From an uncultured Lachnospiraceae bacterium (GTDB lineage Bacteria > Bacillota_A > Clostridia > Lachnospirales > Lachnospiraceae), in the NCBI GenBank assembly GCA_910587495.1, contig CAJUMT010000045.1:5726-19045 (forward strand): a stretch of 13,320 nt of DNA, read 5' to 3'. Positions 1-7,006 of this stretch are shown piece by piece (the first letter of the stretch is position 1; every line of letters starts with the position of its first letter). Made by a program: the position numbers and the translations under genes. A model generated the notes under the pieces. That model did no database searches. It was not told the origin of the DNA and was given only the letters and a program-made list of their open reading frames with translations.

Positions 1-26
1 CTTACAATATATTCTAAATCACTGTT

Positions 27-716
27 TTACACTTTAAACCGATATCCCACACCCCAAATCGTCTCAATATACTGCGGTTTCGCCGTGTTAAATTCGATCT
101 TTTCCCGTATCTTCTTAATATGCACAGTCACCGTAGCGATGTCCCCGATGGATTCCATATCCCAGATCTTACTGAACAATTCTTCCTTTGTAAATACATG
201 ATTGGGATTCTGGGCTAAAAAAGTTAAAAGGTCAAACTCTTTGGAAGTAAACGCTTTCTCTTCCCCGTTGACCCACACTCTGCGGGCGGTCTTATCGATC
301 TTAATGCCGCGAATCTCCACCACTTCGTTTTCCTGGATACCGCTGCCAATAAGCCGCTCGTAGCGCGCCATATGGGCTTTTACCCGCGCTACCAGCTCGC
401 TGGGGCTAAAAGGCTTGGTCATATAATCGTCCGCCCCCAGACCCAGACCGCGGATTTTGTCTATGTCGTCTTTTTTCGCAGACACCATAATGACCGGAAT
501 ATTCTTATCTTCTCGTATCTGTCGGCAAATCTCAAATCCGTCCACTCCTGGCAGCATCAGATCAAGAATAATCAAGTCAAACTCTTCTTTCATCGCCCGG
601 GTAAGGCCCGTATCGCCCCTTTCCTCAATCTCTACTTTAAAACCGCTCAGTTCCAAGTAGTCTTTTTCCAGATCCGCAATGGCTTCTTCATCTTCAATTA
701 TCAATATTCTGCTCAT
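27..716 (-). CDS. OmpR/PhoB-family DNA-binding response regulator
   Basis: This 229-residue cytoplasmic protein is the output half of a two-component system. Residues 1-115 form a receiver domain with the acidic pair E8/D9, phospho-acceptor D52 (in LILDLMLPGVDG context), switch residues S79 and Y98, and invariant K101 in the TKPF motif. Residues about 131-229 form a winged-helix Trans_reg_C domain ending in the typical WGVGYRF turn, so it should bind DNA as a dimer on direct repeats. The ATG start is supported by AGGAGG nine bases upstream. The gene overlaps the 3' end of the kinase gene by 23 bp, implying translational coupling and one transcript. No terminator is visible in the 26 bases left after the stop. 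The family is certain; the regulon is unknown. Confidence 0.95.
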   Translation of the reverse strand: MSRILIIEDEEAIADLEKDYLELSGFKVEIEERGDTGLTRAMKEEFDLIILDLMLPGVDGFEICRQIREDKNIPVIMVSAKKDDIDKIRGLGLGADDYMTKPFSPSELVARVKAHMARYERLIGSGIQENEVVEIRGIKIDKTARRVWVNGEEKAFTSKEFDLLTFLAQNPNHVFTKEELFSKIWDMESIGDIATVTVHIKKIREKIEFNTAKPQYIETIWGVGYRFKV

Positions 717-1800
717 TTAACGGTACCTCCTGATATTTTCTAAGCACAAAACACATGGTCGTGCCAATATGCTCCTTACTTGTAGCCCATACCTTTCCCC
801 CATGATCCTCCATAATCTTATGGACGATGGAAAGGCCGATGCCGCTGCCGCCCTTAGAAGAATTTCTGGATGTGTCAGTGCGATAAAAACGGTCAAAGAT
901 ACAAGGAAGATCCTTGGCGGCGATCCCGCGCCCGTTATCTTCTATCTCCACCTGGACAAAGTCTCCCACATCCAGCACCCGAATATCAATGCATTTGTCC
1001 GGTTTATCCATATATTTTATGGAATTTCCTACAATATTATTGATGACCCGCTTCATCTGTTCTGCATCGGCAATAACCATCACATTTGTCGCCACCTGGT
1101 TATGGTAGGTAAGCGTCACCTGCTCCTGGCCCAACTCCAGTCCCAAATCCTCGATACAGTCGTCAAAGTACTCCCGCACATTAATCTTATTGAACGCATA
1201 CGGAATCCGATTGGTATCGATTTTGGAATAAAAGGACAGCTCGTTGATCAAACGATCCATCTCATTGGCTTTATTGTAGATAGTTCTTAGATATTTCTCC
1301 TGCTTCTCCGGCGTGTCAGCCACTCCGTCCAGCAATCCTTCCACATAGCCTTTCACCGCTGTAATAGGCGTCTTTAAATCATGGGAAATATTGCTGATCA
1401 GTTCCCGGTTTTGGCTGTCAAACACTACTTTTTCTTCCGTGGATTCTTTTAAGCGAATCCGCATTTCTTCGAAATCCGCACACAATTCCCCGATCTCGTC
1501 ATTGTCCTCGATCTCCACCTCGAAGTCCAGATTCCCGTCCCTAATATTCCTGGTCGCTTTTTTTAAAGTTTCAATTGGATTTAAAATACTCCGGTAAATC
1601 CAGACAATCAGAAAACTACTGGTCATGGCCATAATCAAAAGCACTGACATAAGCATCTCCCCTAAAAACTCTTTCGTCTGGGGCGTCACCACTTCTGCAG
1701 GCTGCATACTCATAAATCCCATAAATACGATCGTAATTAAAAAAAGCGGAACGGCGATCACAACCCCAAAGGTAATGATCAGTTTTGTCTTCAGGTTCAC
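694..1800 (-). CDS. Membrane sensor histidine kinase with HAMP domain
   Basis: This 368-residue kinase pairs with the regulator gene it overlaps. It has two membrane segments (about residues 7-30 and 50-69), joined by only about 20 external residues. A HAMP linker follows (about 70-122), then a HisKA dimerisation helix with phospho-accepting H140 in SHDLKTP. The ATPase domain shows an N box (N254-Y263), a G1 box (D288-G292) and a G2 box (GGSGIGLSI, 317-325). All catalytic motifs are intact. Translation starts at GTG, eight bases after AGGAGG. The very short external loop means there is no folded extracellular sensor, so the signal is probably sensed in or at the membrane or passed on by a partner protein. 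No such partner is encoded beside it. Confidence 0.95.
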   Translation of the reverse strand: MNLKTKLIITFGVVIAVPLFLITIVFMGFMSMQPAEVVTPQTKEFLGEMLMSVLLIMAMTSSFLIVWIYRSILNPIETLKKATRNIRDGNLDFEVEIEDNDEIGELCADFEEMRIRLKESTEEKVVFDSQNRELISNISHDLKTPITAVKGYVEGLLDGVADTPEKQEKYLRTIYNKANEMDRLINELSFYSKIDTNRIPYAFNKINVREYFDDCIEDLGLELGQEQVTLTYHNQVATNVMVIADAEQMKRVINNIVGNSIKYMDKPDKCIDIRVLDVGDFVQVEIEDNGRGIAAKDLPCIFDRFYRTDTSRNSSKGGSGIGLSIVHKIMEDHGGKVWATSKEHIGTTMCFVLRKYQEVPLNEQNIDN

Positions 1801-1820
1801 AGTTTTTTCCTCCTGTTAAA

Positions 1821-1849
1821 AGTATATCATAGTTTGCCCGAAGCATTTA
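1821..1849 (-). promoter_or_regulatory. Candidate promoter of the two-component operon
   Basis: On the minus strand a TATACT -10-like hexamer lies at 1826-1821, about 20 bp before the kinase GTG. The best-spaced -35 (17 bp) is TAAATG at 1849-1844, which is weak. A weak -35 next to upstream direct repeats would suit an activated or autoregulated promoter, but this is inference. Confidence 0.4.
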
Positions 1850-1858
1850 TAAACTTTT

Positions 1859-1878
1859 TGTAAAACACTGTAAAAACA
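1859..1878. repeat. Two-copy 10-bp direct repeat between divergent promoters
   Basis: TGTAAAACAC (1859-1868) is followed directly by TGTAAAAACA (1869-1878); the TGTAAAA cores start exactly 10 bp apart, about one helical turn. Read toward the kinase gene they are tandem TTTTACA units. OmpR-type regulators commonly bind such tandem half-sites, so this may be an autoregulatory site. The surrounding A/T richness makes chance similarity possible. Confidence 0.35.
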
Positions 1879-1900
1879 TTAAAAAATTCAAAGAATTTTC

Positions 1901-1929
1901 TTGACATTTTTCTGTTTTAGCCGTATGTT
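1901..1929 (+). promoter_or_regulatory. Sigma-A promoter of metK
   Basis: A perfect TTGACA -35 (1901-1906) is followed after 17 bp by TATGTT (1924-1929) as the -10 element. Transcription would begin near 1936, about 22 bases before the riboswitch P1 helix and about 200 bases before the metK start. It lies back to back with the candidate promoter of the two-component operon. Confidence 0.8.
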
Positions 1930-1957
1930 AGATGTAAGAAAAGCCCATAGAGAAGCT

Positions 1958-2060
1958 TTCTCTTATTCAGAGCGGTGGAGATACATAGGATCTGTGAAGC
2001 CCGGCAACCCCTGTATACAGGAAGGTGCTAACCTGAGCGAGTGATCGAACGATAAGAGGA
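1958..2060 (+). promoter_or_regulatory. SAM-I (S-box) riboswitch aptamer
   Basis: The RNA has the S-box core: a GGTGGAG segment, GAAGCCCGGCAACC, a short P3 hairpin (CCTG-TATA-CAGG), AAGGTGCTAACCTG, and a small P4 stem. All of this is closed by P1, in which CTCTTAT (1960-1966) pairs with ATAAGAG (2052-2058). Bound S-adenosylmethionine stabilises P1. The 3' P1 arm is followed by GGATTTGAT (2058-2066), which can pair perfectly, counting G-U pairs, with ATCAGGTCC (2079-2087). That antiterminator destroys the base of the terminator stem. Ligand binding should therefore favour termination and repress metK when SAM is abundant, which is feedback by the gene's own product. Confidence 0.95.
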
Positions 2061-2082
2061 TTTGATGAACAGTATTTTATCA

Positions 2083-2105
2083 GGTCCGCTTATGCGGACC
2101 TTTCT
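2083..2105 (+). terminator. Riboswitch-controlled intrinsic terminator
   Basis: GGTCCGC (2083-2089), loop TTAT, and GCGGACC (2094-2100) form a perfect 7-bp GC-rich stem followed by TTTCTT. Its 5' arm is shared with the antiterminator, so the two folds exclude each other. It is the expression platform of the SAM-I riboswitch. Confidence 0.93.
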
Positions 2106-2138
2106 TAATTTATGTAAAGCAATCGAAAGGAGTAGAAC

Positions 2139-3329
2139 ATGGAAAAATTATTATTCACTTCTGAATCTGTAACCGAAGGACATCCGGATAAGATCTGTGA
2201 CCAGATTTCCGACGCCATTTTAGACGCACTGATGGCCCAGGATCCCATGAGCCGCGTCGCCTGTGAGACAAGCACTACAACCGGCCTTGTCCTTGTTATG
2301 GGAGAGATCACCACAAATGCATATGTCGATATGCAGAAAATTGTTAGAAACACAATCCGCGAAATCGGATATAACAACGGCGAATACGGCTTTGACGCAG
2401 ATACCTGCGCTGTGATTACCGCAATTGATGAACAGTCCACAGACATCGCCATGGGCGTGAATAAAGCCCTTGAAGCAAAGGAAAACCAGATGGACGACAA
2501 AGAAATCGAGGCCATTGGAGCGGGAGACCAGGGCATGATGTTTGGTTATGCCACCAACGAAACACCGGAACTGATGCCTTATCCTATCGCGCTGGCACAC
2601 AAGCTGGCCCTGCGCCTGACTGAAGTCCGCAAAAACGGAACGCTTCCTTATTTAAGACCCGACGGCAAAACGCAGGTAACGGTAGAATATGACTCTGACG
2701 GTAAACCTGTCCGCTTAGACGCCGTGGTACTTTCCACGCAGCACGGAGAGGACGTCACGCAGGAGCAAATCCATGCCGATATCAAAAAACACGTTTTTGA
2801 CGAGATTCTTCCCAAGAATATGGTAGATGCAAATACGAAATTTTTCATCAATCCCACCGGGCGTTTTGTCATTGGCGGCCCCCATGGAGACAGCGGTCTG
2901 ACCGGACGAAAGATCATCGTGGATACCTATGGCGGATTTGCCCGTCACGGCGGCGGCGCCTTCTCAGGTAAAGACTGCACAAAAGTGGACCGTTCCGCGG
3001 CCTACGCCGCACGCTATGTGGCGAAAAACATCGTAGCGGCAGGCCTGGCAGATAAATGTGAAATTCAGTTATCTTACGCCATCGGTGTTGCAAGACCAAC
3101 GTCTATCATGGTTGACACTTTCGGAACCGGTAAGCTTTCCAATCAGAAGCTCGTAGAAATCATCCGGGAGAATTTTGACCTGCGACCGGCAGGCATCATC
3201 AAGATGTTAAATCTCCGCCGCCCCATCTATAAGCAGACTGCGGCTTACGGACATTTTGGACGTACCGATCTGGATCTGCCATGGGAAAAGACAGACAAAA
3301 CCGATATATTAAAAGCATATCTTGCATAG
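2139..3329 (+). CDS. metK: S-adenosylmethionine synthetase (methionine adenosyltransferase)
   Basis: This cytoplasmic enzyme makes S-adenosylmethionine from methionine and ATP, releasing phosphate and diphosphate. At 396 residues it is full length for bacterial MetK. Visible signatures are GHPDK at 14-18 (ATP and metal binding), the hexapeptide GAGDQG at 127-132, the glycine-rich P-loop-like GGGAFSGKD at 271-279, and a C-terminal GHFGR. The ATG start follows AAAGGAG by six bases. It is a single-gene transcription unit with its own promoter, SAM-I riboswitch and downstream terminator. It reads away from the two-component operon and converges on murA. Nothing in the sequence looks damaged, and the identification is secure. 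Confidence 0.98.
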   Translation: MEKLLFTSESVTEGHPDKICDQISDAILDALMAQDPMSRVACETSTTTGLVLVMGEITTNAYVDMQKIVRNTIREIGYNNGEYGFDADTCAVITAIDEQSTDIAMGVNKALEAKENQMDDKEIEAIGAGDQGMMFGYATNETPELMPYPIALAHKLALRLTEVRKNGTLPYLRPDGKTQVTVEYDSDGKPVRLDAVVLSTQHGEDVTQEQIHADIKKHVFDEILPKNMVDANTKFFINPTGRFVIGGPHGDSGLTGRKIIVDTYGGFARHGGGAFSGKDCTKVDRSAAYAARYVAKNIVAAGLADKCEIQLSYAIGVARPTSIMVDTFGTGKLSNQKLVEIIRENFDLRPAGIIKMLNLRRPIYKQTAAYGHFGRTDLDLPWEKTDKTDILKAYLA

Positions 3330-3354
3330 TTTTCCTTAAAACTGTATCACGAAA

Positions 3355-3384
3355 AGGCGTCCGGAACTTTCCTGGCGCCTCTTT
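3355..3384. terminator. Bidirectional terminator between convergent metK and murA
   Basis: The arms AGGCGTC-GGAA and TTCC-GGCGCCT fold into a hairpin with one mismatch. It is followed by CTTTATAT on the plus strand (end of metK) and preceded by GAAAA, giving TTTTC on the minus strand (end of murA). It probably serves both genes; the short U tracts make it moderate in strength. Confidence 0.65.
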
Positions 3385-3416
3385 ATATATTATTCTAAAT
3401 GATTCATGTTCTGTTT

Positions 3417-4709
3417 TCAGCCGACTTTCAACCGGAATTTCTGTAGCTGCTTTTCACTGGCTACTTTTTCCATCTTGGCACCCAGGCTTTGCAGCTTAAG
3501 ATCAAGGTTTTCATATCCCCGTTCGATATAATAGATATCGTCCACAATAGTGATGCCCTCCGCCGCCAGACCGGCAATCACAAGCGCCGCACCTGCGCGC
3601 AGATCCGGTGCGCTCACTCTTGCGCCTGTAAATTTTTCCACACCGCTGATCACCGCCACGTTTCCTTCCACTTTTACAGAAGCTCCCATTCGAGCCAGCT
3701 CGTCCACATAACGGAATCGATTCTCAAATATACTTTCTGTCACAATACTGGTTCCTTCCGCGATTGCCAAAGATACTGCGATCTGAGGCTGCATATCCGT
3801 AGGAAATCCAGGATAAGGCATCGTCTTTACATGGGTTCCCATCAATTTTTGCGGCGCGATCACCCGCACGGTATCGTCATACTCATGTACTTCGCACCCA
3901 AGTTCCAAAAGCTTGGCGCTGGTAGCCTCTAAATGTTTGGGAATCACGTTACGAAGAATCACATCTCCGCCTGTGACCGCTGCGGCAAACATAAAAGTTC
4001 CCGCCTCAATCTGATCAGGTATAATAGAATATTCGGTCCTATGCAGGGATTTAACGCCGCGGATACGAATGACATCCGTACCGGCGCCTTTAATGCTGGC
4101 TCCCATGCTGTTTAAAAAGTTCGCCACATCCACCACATGGGGTTCCTTTGCTGCATTTTCAATGGTTGTATTGCCATCTGCCATAGCAGCCGCCATCATA
4201 ATATTGATAGTAGCACCAACGCTGACCATATCAAGAAAGATATGCGCTCCATGTAAAGACTTCGCCTCTGCAATAATAAAGCCATGCTCGATTCTGGTGG
4301 TCGCGCCCATGGCTTTAAAACCTTTTAAATGTTGGTCAATGGGACGGCTTCCAATATTGCAGCCGCCGGGAAGCGGCACTTGCGCTTTTTTATACTTGCC
4401 CAAAAGTGCGCCTAACAGATAATAAGAAGCACGAATCTTCTTCATGCTTTCGTTCTCCACAATATGGTTCTGCACACCGGAACCATTCACAGTTACTGTA
4501 TGGCTGTCCACACGGTGTACATGAGCGCCAATCTCTTCCATCGCTTCTAAAAGTGCATTAATATCCCTTACATCGGGAAGATTGTCTATATATACAGTCT
4601 CATTTGTCATAACTGCGGCTGCAAGAATGGCAAGAGCCGCATTTTTCGCCCCGCCGATCTCCACTTCGCCGTTCAATGGGATTCCTCCCTTGATCACATA
4701 CTGTTCCAC
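3417..4709 (-). CDS. murA: UDP-N-acetylglucosamine 1-carboxyvinyltransferase
   Basis: MurA transfers enolpyruvate from phosphoenolpyruvate to UDP-GlcNAc, the first committed step of peptidoglycan synthesis in the cytoplasm. The chosen GTG start gives 430 residues. It follows GAGGTG by five bases and places the conserved KN pair at K22-N23, as in E. coli MurA. An in-frame ATG at 4730 would add seven residues but has only a weak upstream match. The active-site loop reads LPGGCNIGSRP with catalytic C117 present, so this copy keeps the residue targeted by fosfomycin. The repeated inside-out alpha/beta barrel layout fits the length. It is monocistronic, with its own promoter and a terminator shared with metK. 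Clostridia often carry two MurA paralogues; which one this is cannot be told here. Confidence 0.96.
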   Translation of the reverse strand: MEQYVIKGGIPLNGEVEIGGAKNAALAILAAAVMTNETVYIDNLPDVRDINALLEAMEEIGAHVHRVDSHTVTVNGSGVQNHIVENESMKKIRASYYLLGALLGKYKKAQVPLPGGCNIGSRPIDQHLKGFKAMGATTRIEHGFIIAEAKSLHGAHIFLDMVSVGATINIMMAAAMADGNTTIENAAKEPHVVDVANFLNSMGASIKGAGTDVIRIRGVKSLHRTEYSIIPDQIEAGTFMFAAAVTGGDVILRNVIPKHLEATSAKLLELGCEVHEYDDTVRVIAPQKLMGTHVKTMPYPGFPTDMQPQIAVSLAIAEGTSIVTESIFENRFRYVDELARMGASVKVEGNVAVISGVEKFTGARVSAPDLRAGAALVIAGLAAEGITIVDDIYYIERGYENLDLKLQSLGAKMEKVASEKQLQKFRLKVG

Positions 4710-4823
4710 GGTTACACCTCGTCGTTTCATTCCAACTTTTTTCTATGTAAAGCTTGCGCCAAAATCGCGCTTCTTATTCGTGTTTTTTACAGATATGCCG
4801 GTGCTCTTTGGTATATCTTAGCT

Positions 4824-4852
4824 ATTATAACTTAACACTATGGAAAAATCAA
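4824..4852 (-). promoter_or_regulatory. Sigma-A promoter of murA
   Basis: On the minus strand TTGATT (4852-4847) and a perfect TATAAT (4829-4824) are separated by 17 bp. The predicted leader is about 105-110 bases. It holds a small GCGC-based hairpin around 4745-4775, but no recognisable regulatory RNA. Confidence 0.75.
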
Positions 4853-4909
4853 TGAACACTATGTCAAAAAAGGGCTGATTTTCTTGCAGAGAGGCAGGCA
4901 CTATTGATA

Positions 4910-4960
4910 TATTATAAAATAAAAGACAGGCCAGGAAATTCCTTTTCCCTGCGCCCGTCC
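4910..4960 (-). terminator. Intrinsic terminator of the 205-residue gene
   Basis: On the minus strand, GACGGGC (4959-4953) pairs with GCCTGTC (4931-4925), and CAGG plus AAA extend the stem with CCTG and TTT across small bulges. TTTTATTTTATAAT follows. It sits just after the stop of the upstream gene and separates it from the murA promoter. Confidence 0.85.
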
Positions 4961-4978
4961 TTTAGAATCAGCTATATC

Positions 4979-5596
4979 TTATGCATTTTTAGCGTAAAAC
5001 TCATCAAAAAGTTTGCTAACCGCACTGTGGGTATCTCCGCAAATAGACGGTAAGTCTCCGCCCCATGCCTCTTTTGCCTGGTCGAAACCTTTTTCCACTG
5101 CTGCCTGATACTCTTTCATCTTATCCACATCATCGCCTGCCATAGCGGCTGCAAAATCAAAAATTCTCTGAGAAGTCTGTGAAACACCCCAATATCCGTC
5201 CTCAGAAATAGCCTGCTGGGCCTCTGCTTTTGTCTTTTCGTCTACGGTATAATTACCGCTGGCCATAAAACGCCAGAAATCATTTCCGGAAGAAAGATTT
5301 GCTGTAATGCCCTGTTTCTGGAACATCTGTGTCATCATGTTCGTGAAGCGGTTCATCTGATTATTCAAATCGTCCTTCAGGCTCTGCACCAGGGCAGCCC
5401 TCTCGGAATCGCTCATCTTTGTTGTAACTTTCGTATCTGTGCTAAGTTCGGCCTTATCAACATCCGCACCGGTTTTCTTAACAGTTTCCTCAGCTGCTTT
5501 ATCAATTGCTGACTCTGTAGCGGCCGTTCCGGTAGACTGTGCTGCCTTAAGATATTGCTGCTGTCTGACAGCCAGATCCTGACTGGTAACCTGCAT
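4979..5596 (-). CDS. Conserved-looking protein of unknown function (possibly DUF5610-like)
   Basis: The product is not confidently recognised. The ATG at 5596 is chosen because AAAGGAGG lies seven bases upstream; an earlier ATG at 5620 lies on the far side of that site and lacks one. The 205-residue protein has no signal peptide or membrane segment. Residues 1-60 are low in complexity, rich in Gln, Ala, Thr, Lys and Asp, and probably disordered or helical. Residues about 62-203 look like a compact helical domain, with motifs DGYWGVSQTSQRIFDFA (133-149), GFDQAKEAWGG (170-180) and a C-terminal DEFYAKN. This pattern reminds me of the DUF5610 family, from memory only. It is a single-gene unit with its own terminator and an upstream inverted repeat containing GCCGATA. 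Confidence 0.7.
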   Translation of the reverse strand: MQVTSQDLAVRQQQYLKAAQSTGTAATESAIDKAAEETVKKTGADVDKAELSTDTKVTTKMSDSERAALVQSLKDDLNNQMNRFTNMMTQMFQKQGITANLSSGNDFWRFMASGNYTVDEKTKAEAQQAISEDGYWGVSQTSQRIFDFAAAMAGDDVDKMKEYQAAVEKGFDQAKEAWGGDLPSICGDTHSAVSKLFDEFYAKNA

Positions 5597-5647
5597 ATCA
5601 AATCCTCCTTTACAAAACATAATTGTATGAATAAAGCTGGTTCTATA

Positions 5648-5670
5648 AGTTATATCGGCATTTTTGCCGA
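5648..5670 (-). promoter_or_regulatory. Inverted repeat with a sigma-28-like -10 element
   Basis: CGGCA-AAAA-TGCCG (5669-5656 on the minus strand) is a perfect 5-bp inverted repeat. Its second arm runs into GCCGATAT (5659-5652), which matches the -10 of sigma-28 (flagellar) promoters, about 50 bp before the ATG at 5596. The expected TAAA -35 at a 15-bp spacing is instead TTTA, so assignment is uncertain. A sigma-A reading using TATAAC (5653-5648) is equally possible but lacks a good -35. Confidence 0.35.
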
Positions 5671-5736
5671 AAACTAAAGAAAAATAAATATTTATTACCA
5701 GTTTTATACTGTTTCATATCTTTAGACAGCACAAGG

Positions 5737-6990
5737 TTATTCAAAAATTCGTGATTTTTTGCTTCTCTTATATAATATAAACGCGCTCACGGCTCCAACA
5801 GTCAAAAGAATGATGGAGAAAATAAACATTCTTACATATCCCGCATTGCCATATGTATCCAGCCAATACCCAAAAAGAGAATGCTGAAACAAATCCGGTG
5901 AATAAGCGATCGCCGCATATAATCCCATCGCCGTCCCGCTGGCTCTTCGGTCCACATTAGCCTCCGGCGGTAACGCCAGGCAAATATTTGTAAACAAAGT
6001 ACAAACGATTCCTGTCACCAAAGATGCACCCATCAAAACCGCTATAGGCACATACGATGCAAACAGCAATATGCAAATAATAAACACAATCAATGTACAT
6101 GCCCCAAATACAATCATCCGGGATACATATTTTGTTTCTCGGGCGATCCTTCCAAGAATCGGACTAAACAGACGGCCTCCATATAGATTCAGTACTCCCA
6201 GTACACCGGAAAAAGTTACTGCTACCTGAAATACATCTTTATAATACGGGACAAAATAAGATGTAGTCTGCATAGTAGAATACATACAGAATCCACAGAT
6301 AATCATCAGCCAGAGTCCGGGTTCTTTCATCACCTGGGACAACTGTCCAAATGAAAACTTGCTTTCCGAGGCTCCATCTTTGTTCACATCTTCTACTTTT
6401 CTGAATATAATTATACATCCAATCGCCGATATAAATGTAAACGCGGCATACACCCATACAACATTAGCAAAAGAAGCTGCTTCCCCTACTCTTTTTTCCG
6501 ACAGATTATACACATATAAAGAAACAAAGTTAATCAGCATATACCCAATAGACTGAGCAAAAGAGAAAAAACCCACAGACTCCCCAACCAGCTCATCCGG
6601 TACAATCATACGCGGCATTTTAAAAATAGACGGATTAAATACAAAAAATGTTGTCAGCCCAAATAACCCCCATATGATATACATATTGATCACAGAAGGA
6701 GCAAGCGCCAGCCACACACTTAAAATAGTAGTCCCCAAAAGCGAAACAATGATGCATTTTTTATAATCCCACTTATCTGTAAAAAAACCGCCGATCAGAT
6801 TAAAAATAATATTTCCAAACCCATACACTGACATAATCAGCCCCAATTGTGTATTGGTAGCACCTGTAGCTTCCATCATCGGACCATAAAAGATGCCTTT
6901 AATATATGGAAGCGAATAGGATGCCGCATAACAGATCCCTCCGATCATAAGAGCAGTAATTACCCATCCATTAAGTCCCTTTGTCTTCAT
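5737..6990 (-). CDS. Major facilitator superfamily transporter
   Basis: This 417-residue inner-membrane carrier has about twelve hydrophobic segments and the MFS cytoplasmic loop motif GGFFTDKWDYKK at 67-78 between segments 2 and 3. The second half carries a weaker LGRIARETKYVSR-type loop. Length and layout are normal and the frame is intact. The ATG start has an AAAGGGGG site ten bases upstream, 16 bp after the stop of the acyl-CoA synthetase gene, so it is the last gene of the operon. Its position suggests it exports the carboxylate product or exchanges it for substrate, as OFA-type carboxylate antiporters do; that role is inference and the substrate is unknown. No convincing terminator follows: only a weak CAGT/ACTG hairpin near 5700-5712 and A/T-rich DNA. 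Confidence 0.88.
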   Translation of the reverse strand: MKTKGLNGWVITALMIGGICYAASYSLPYIKGIFYGPMMEATGATNTQLGLIMSVYGFGNIIFNLIGGFFTDKWDYKKCIIVSLLGTTILSVWLALAPSVINMYIIWGLFGLTTFFVFNPSIFKMPRMIVPDELVGESVGFFSFAQSIGYMLINFVSLYVYNLSEKRVGEAASFANVVWVYAAFTFISAIGCIIIFRKVEDVNKDGASESKFSFGQLSQVMKEPGLWLMIICGFCMYSTMQTTSYFVPYYKDVFQVAVTFSGVLGVLNLYGGRLFSPILGRIARETKYVSRMIVFGACTLIVFIICILLFASYVPIAVLMGASLVTGIVCTLFTNICLALPPEANVDRRASGTAMGLYAAIAYSPDLFQHSLFGYWLDTYGNAGYVRMFIFSIILLTVGAVSAFILYKRSKKSRIFE

Positions 6991-7006
6991 AGCCTCTATT
7001 CCCCCT

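Noticed and set aside
3489..3932. Long open frame on the plus strand inside murA
   Set aside because: It is antisense to a complete MurA with all motifs, has no ribosome binding site and shows no family resemblance.
5685..5720. Terminator after the MFS gene
   Set aside because: Only a 4-bp CAGT/ACTG stem in A/T-rich DNA is present, too weak to call; some read-through toward the 205-residue gene is possible.
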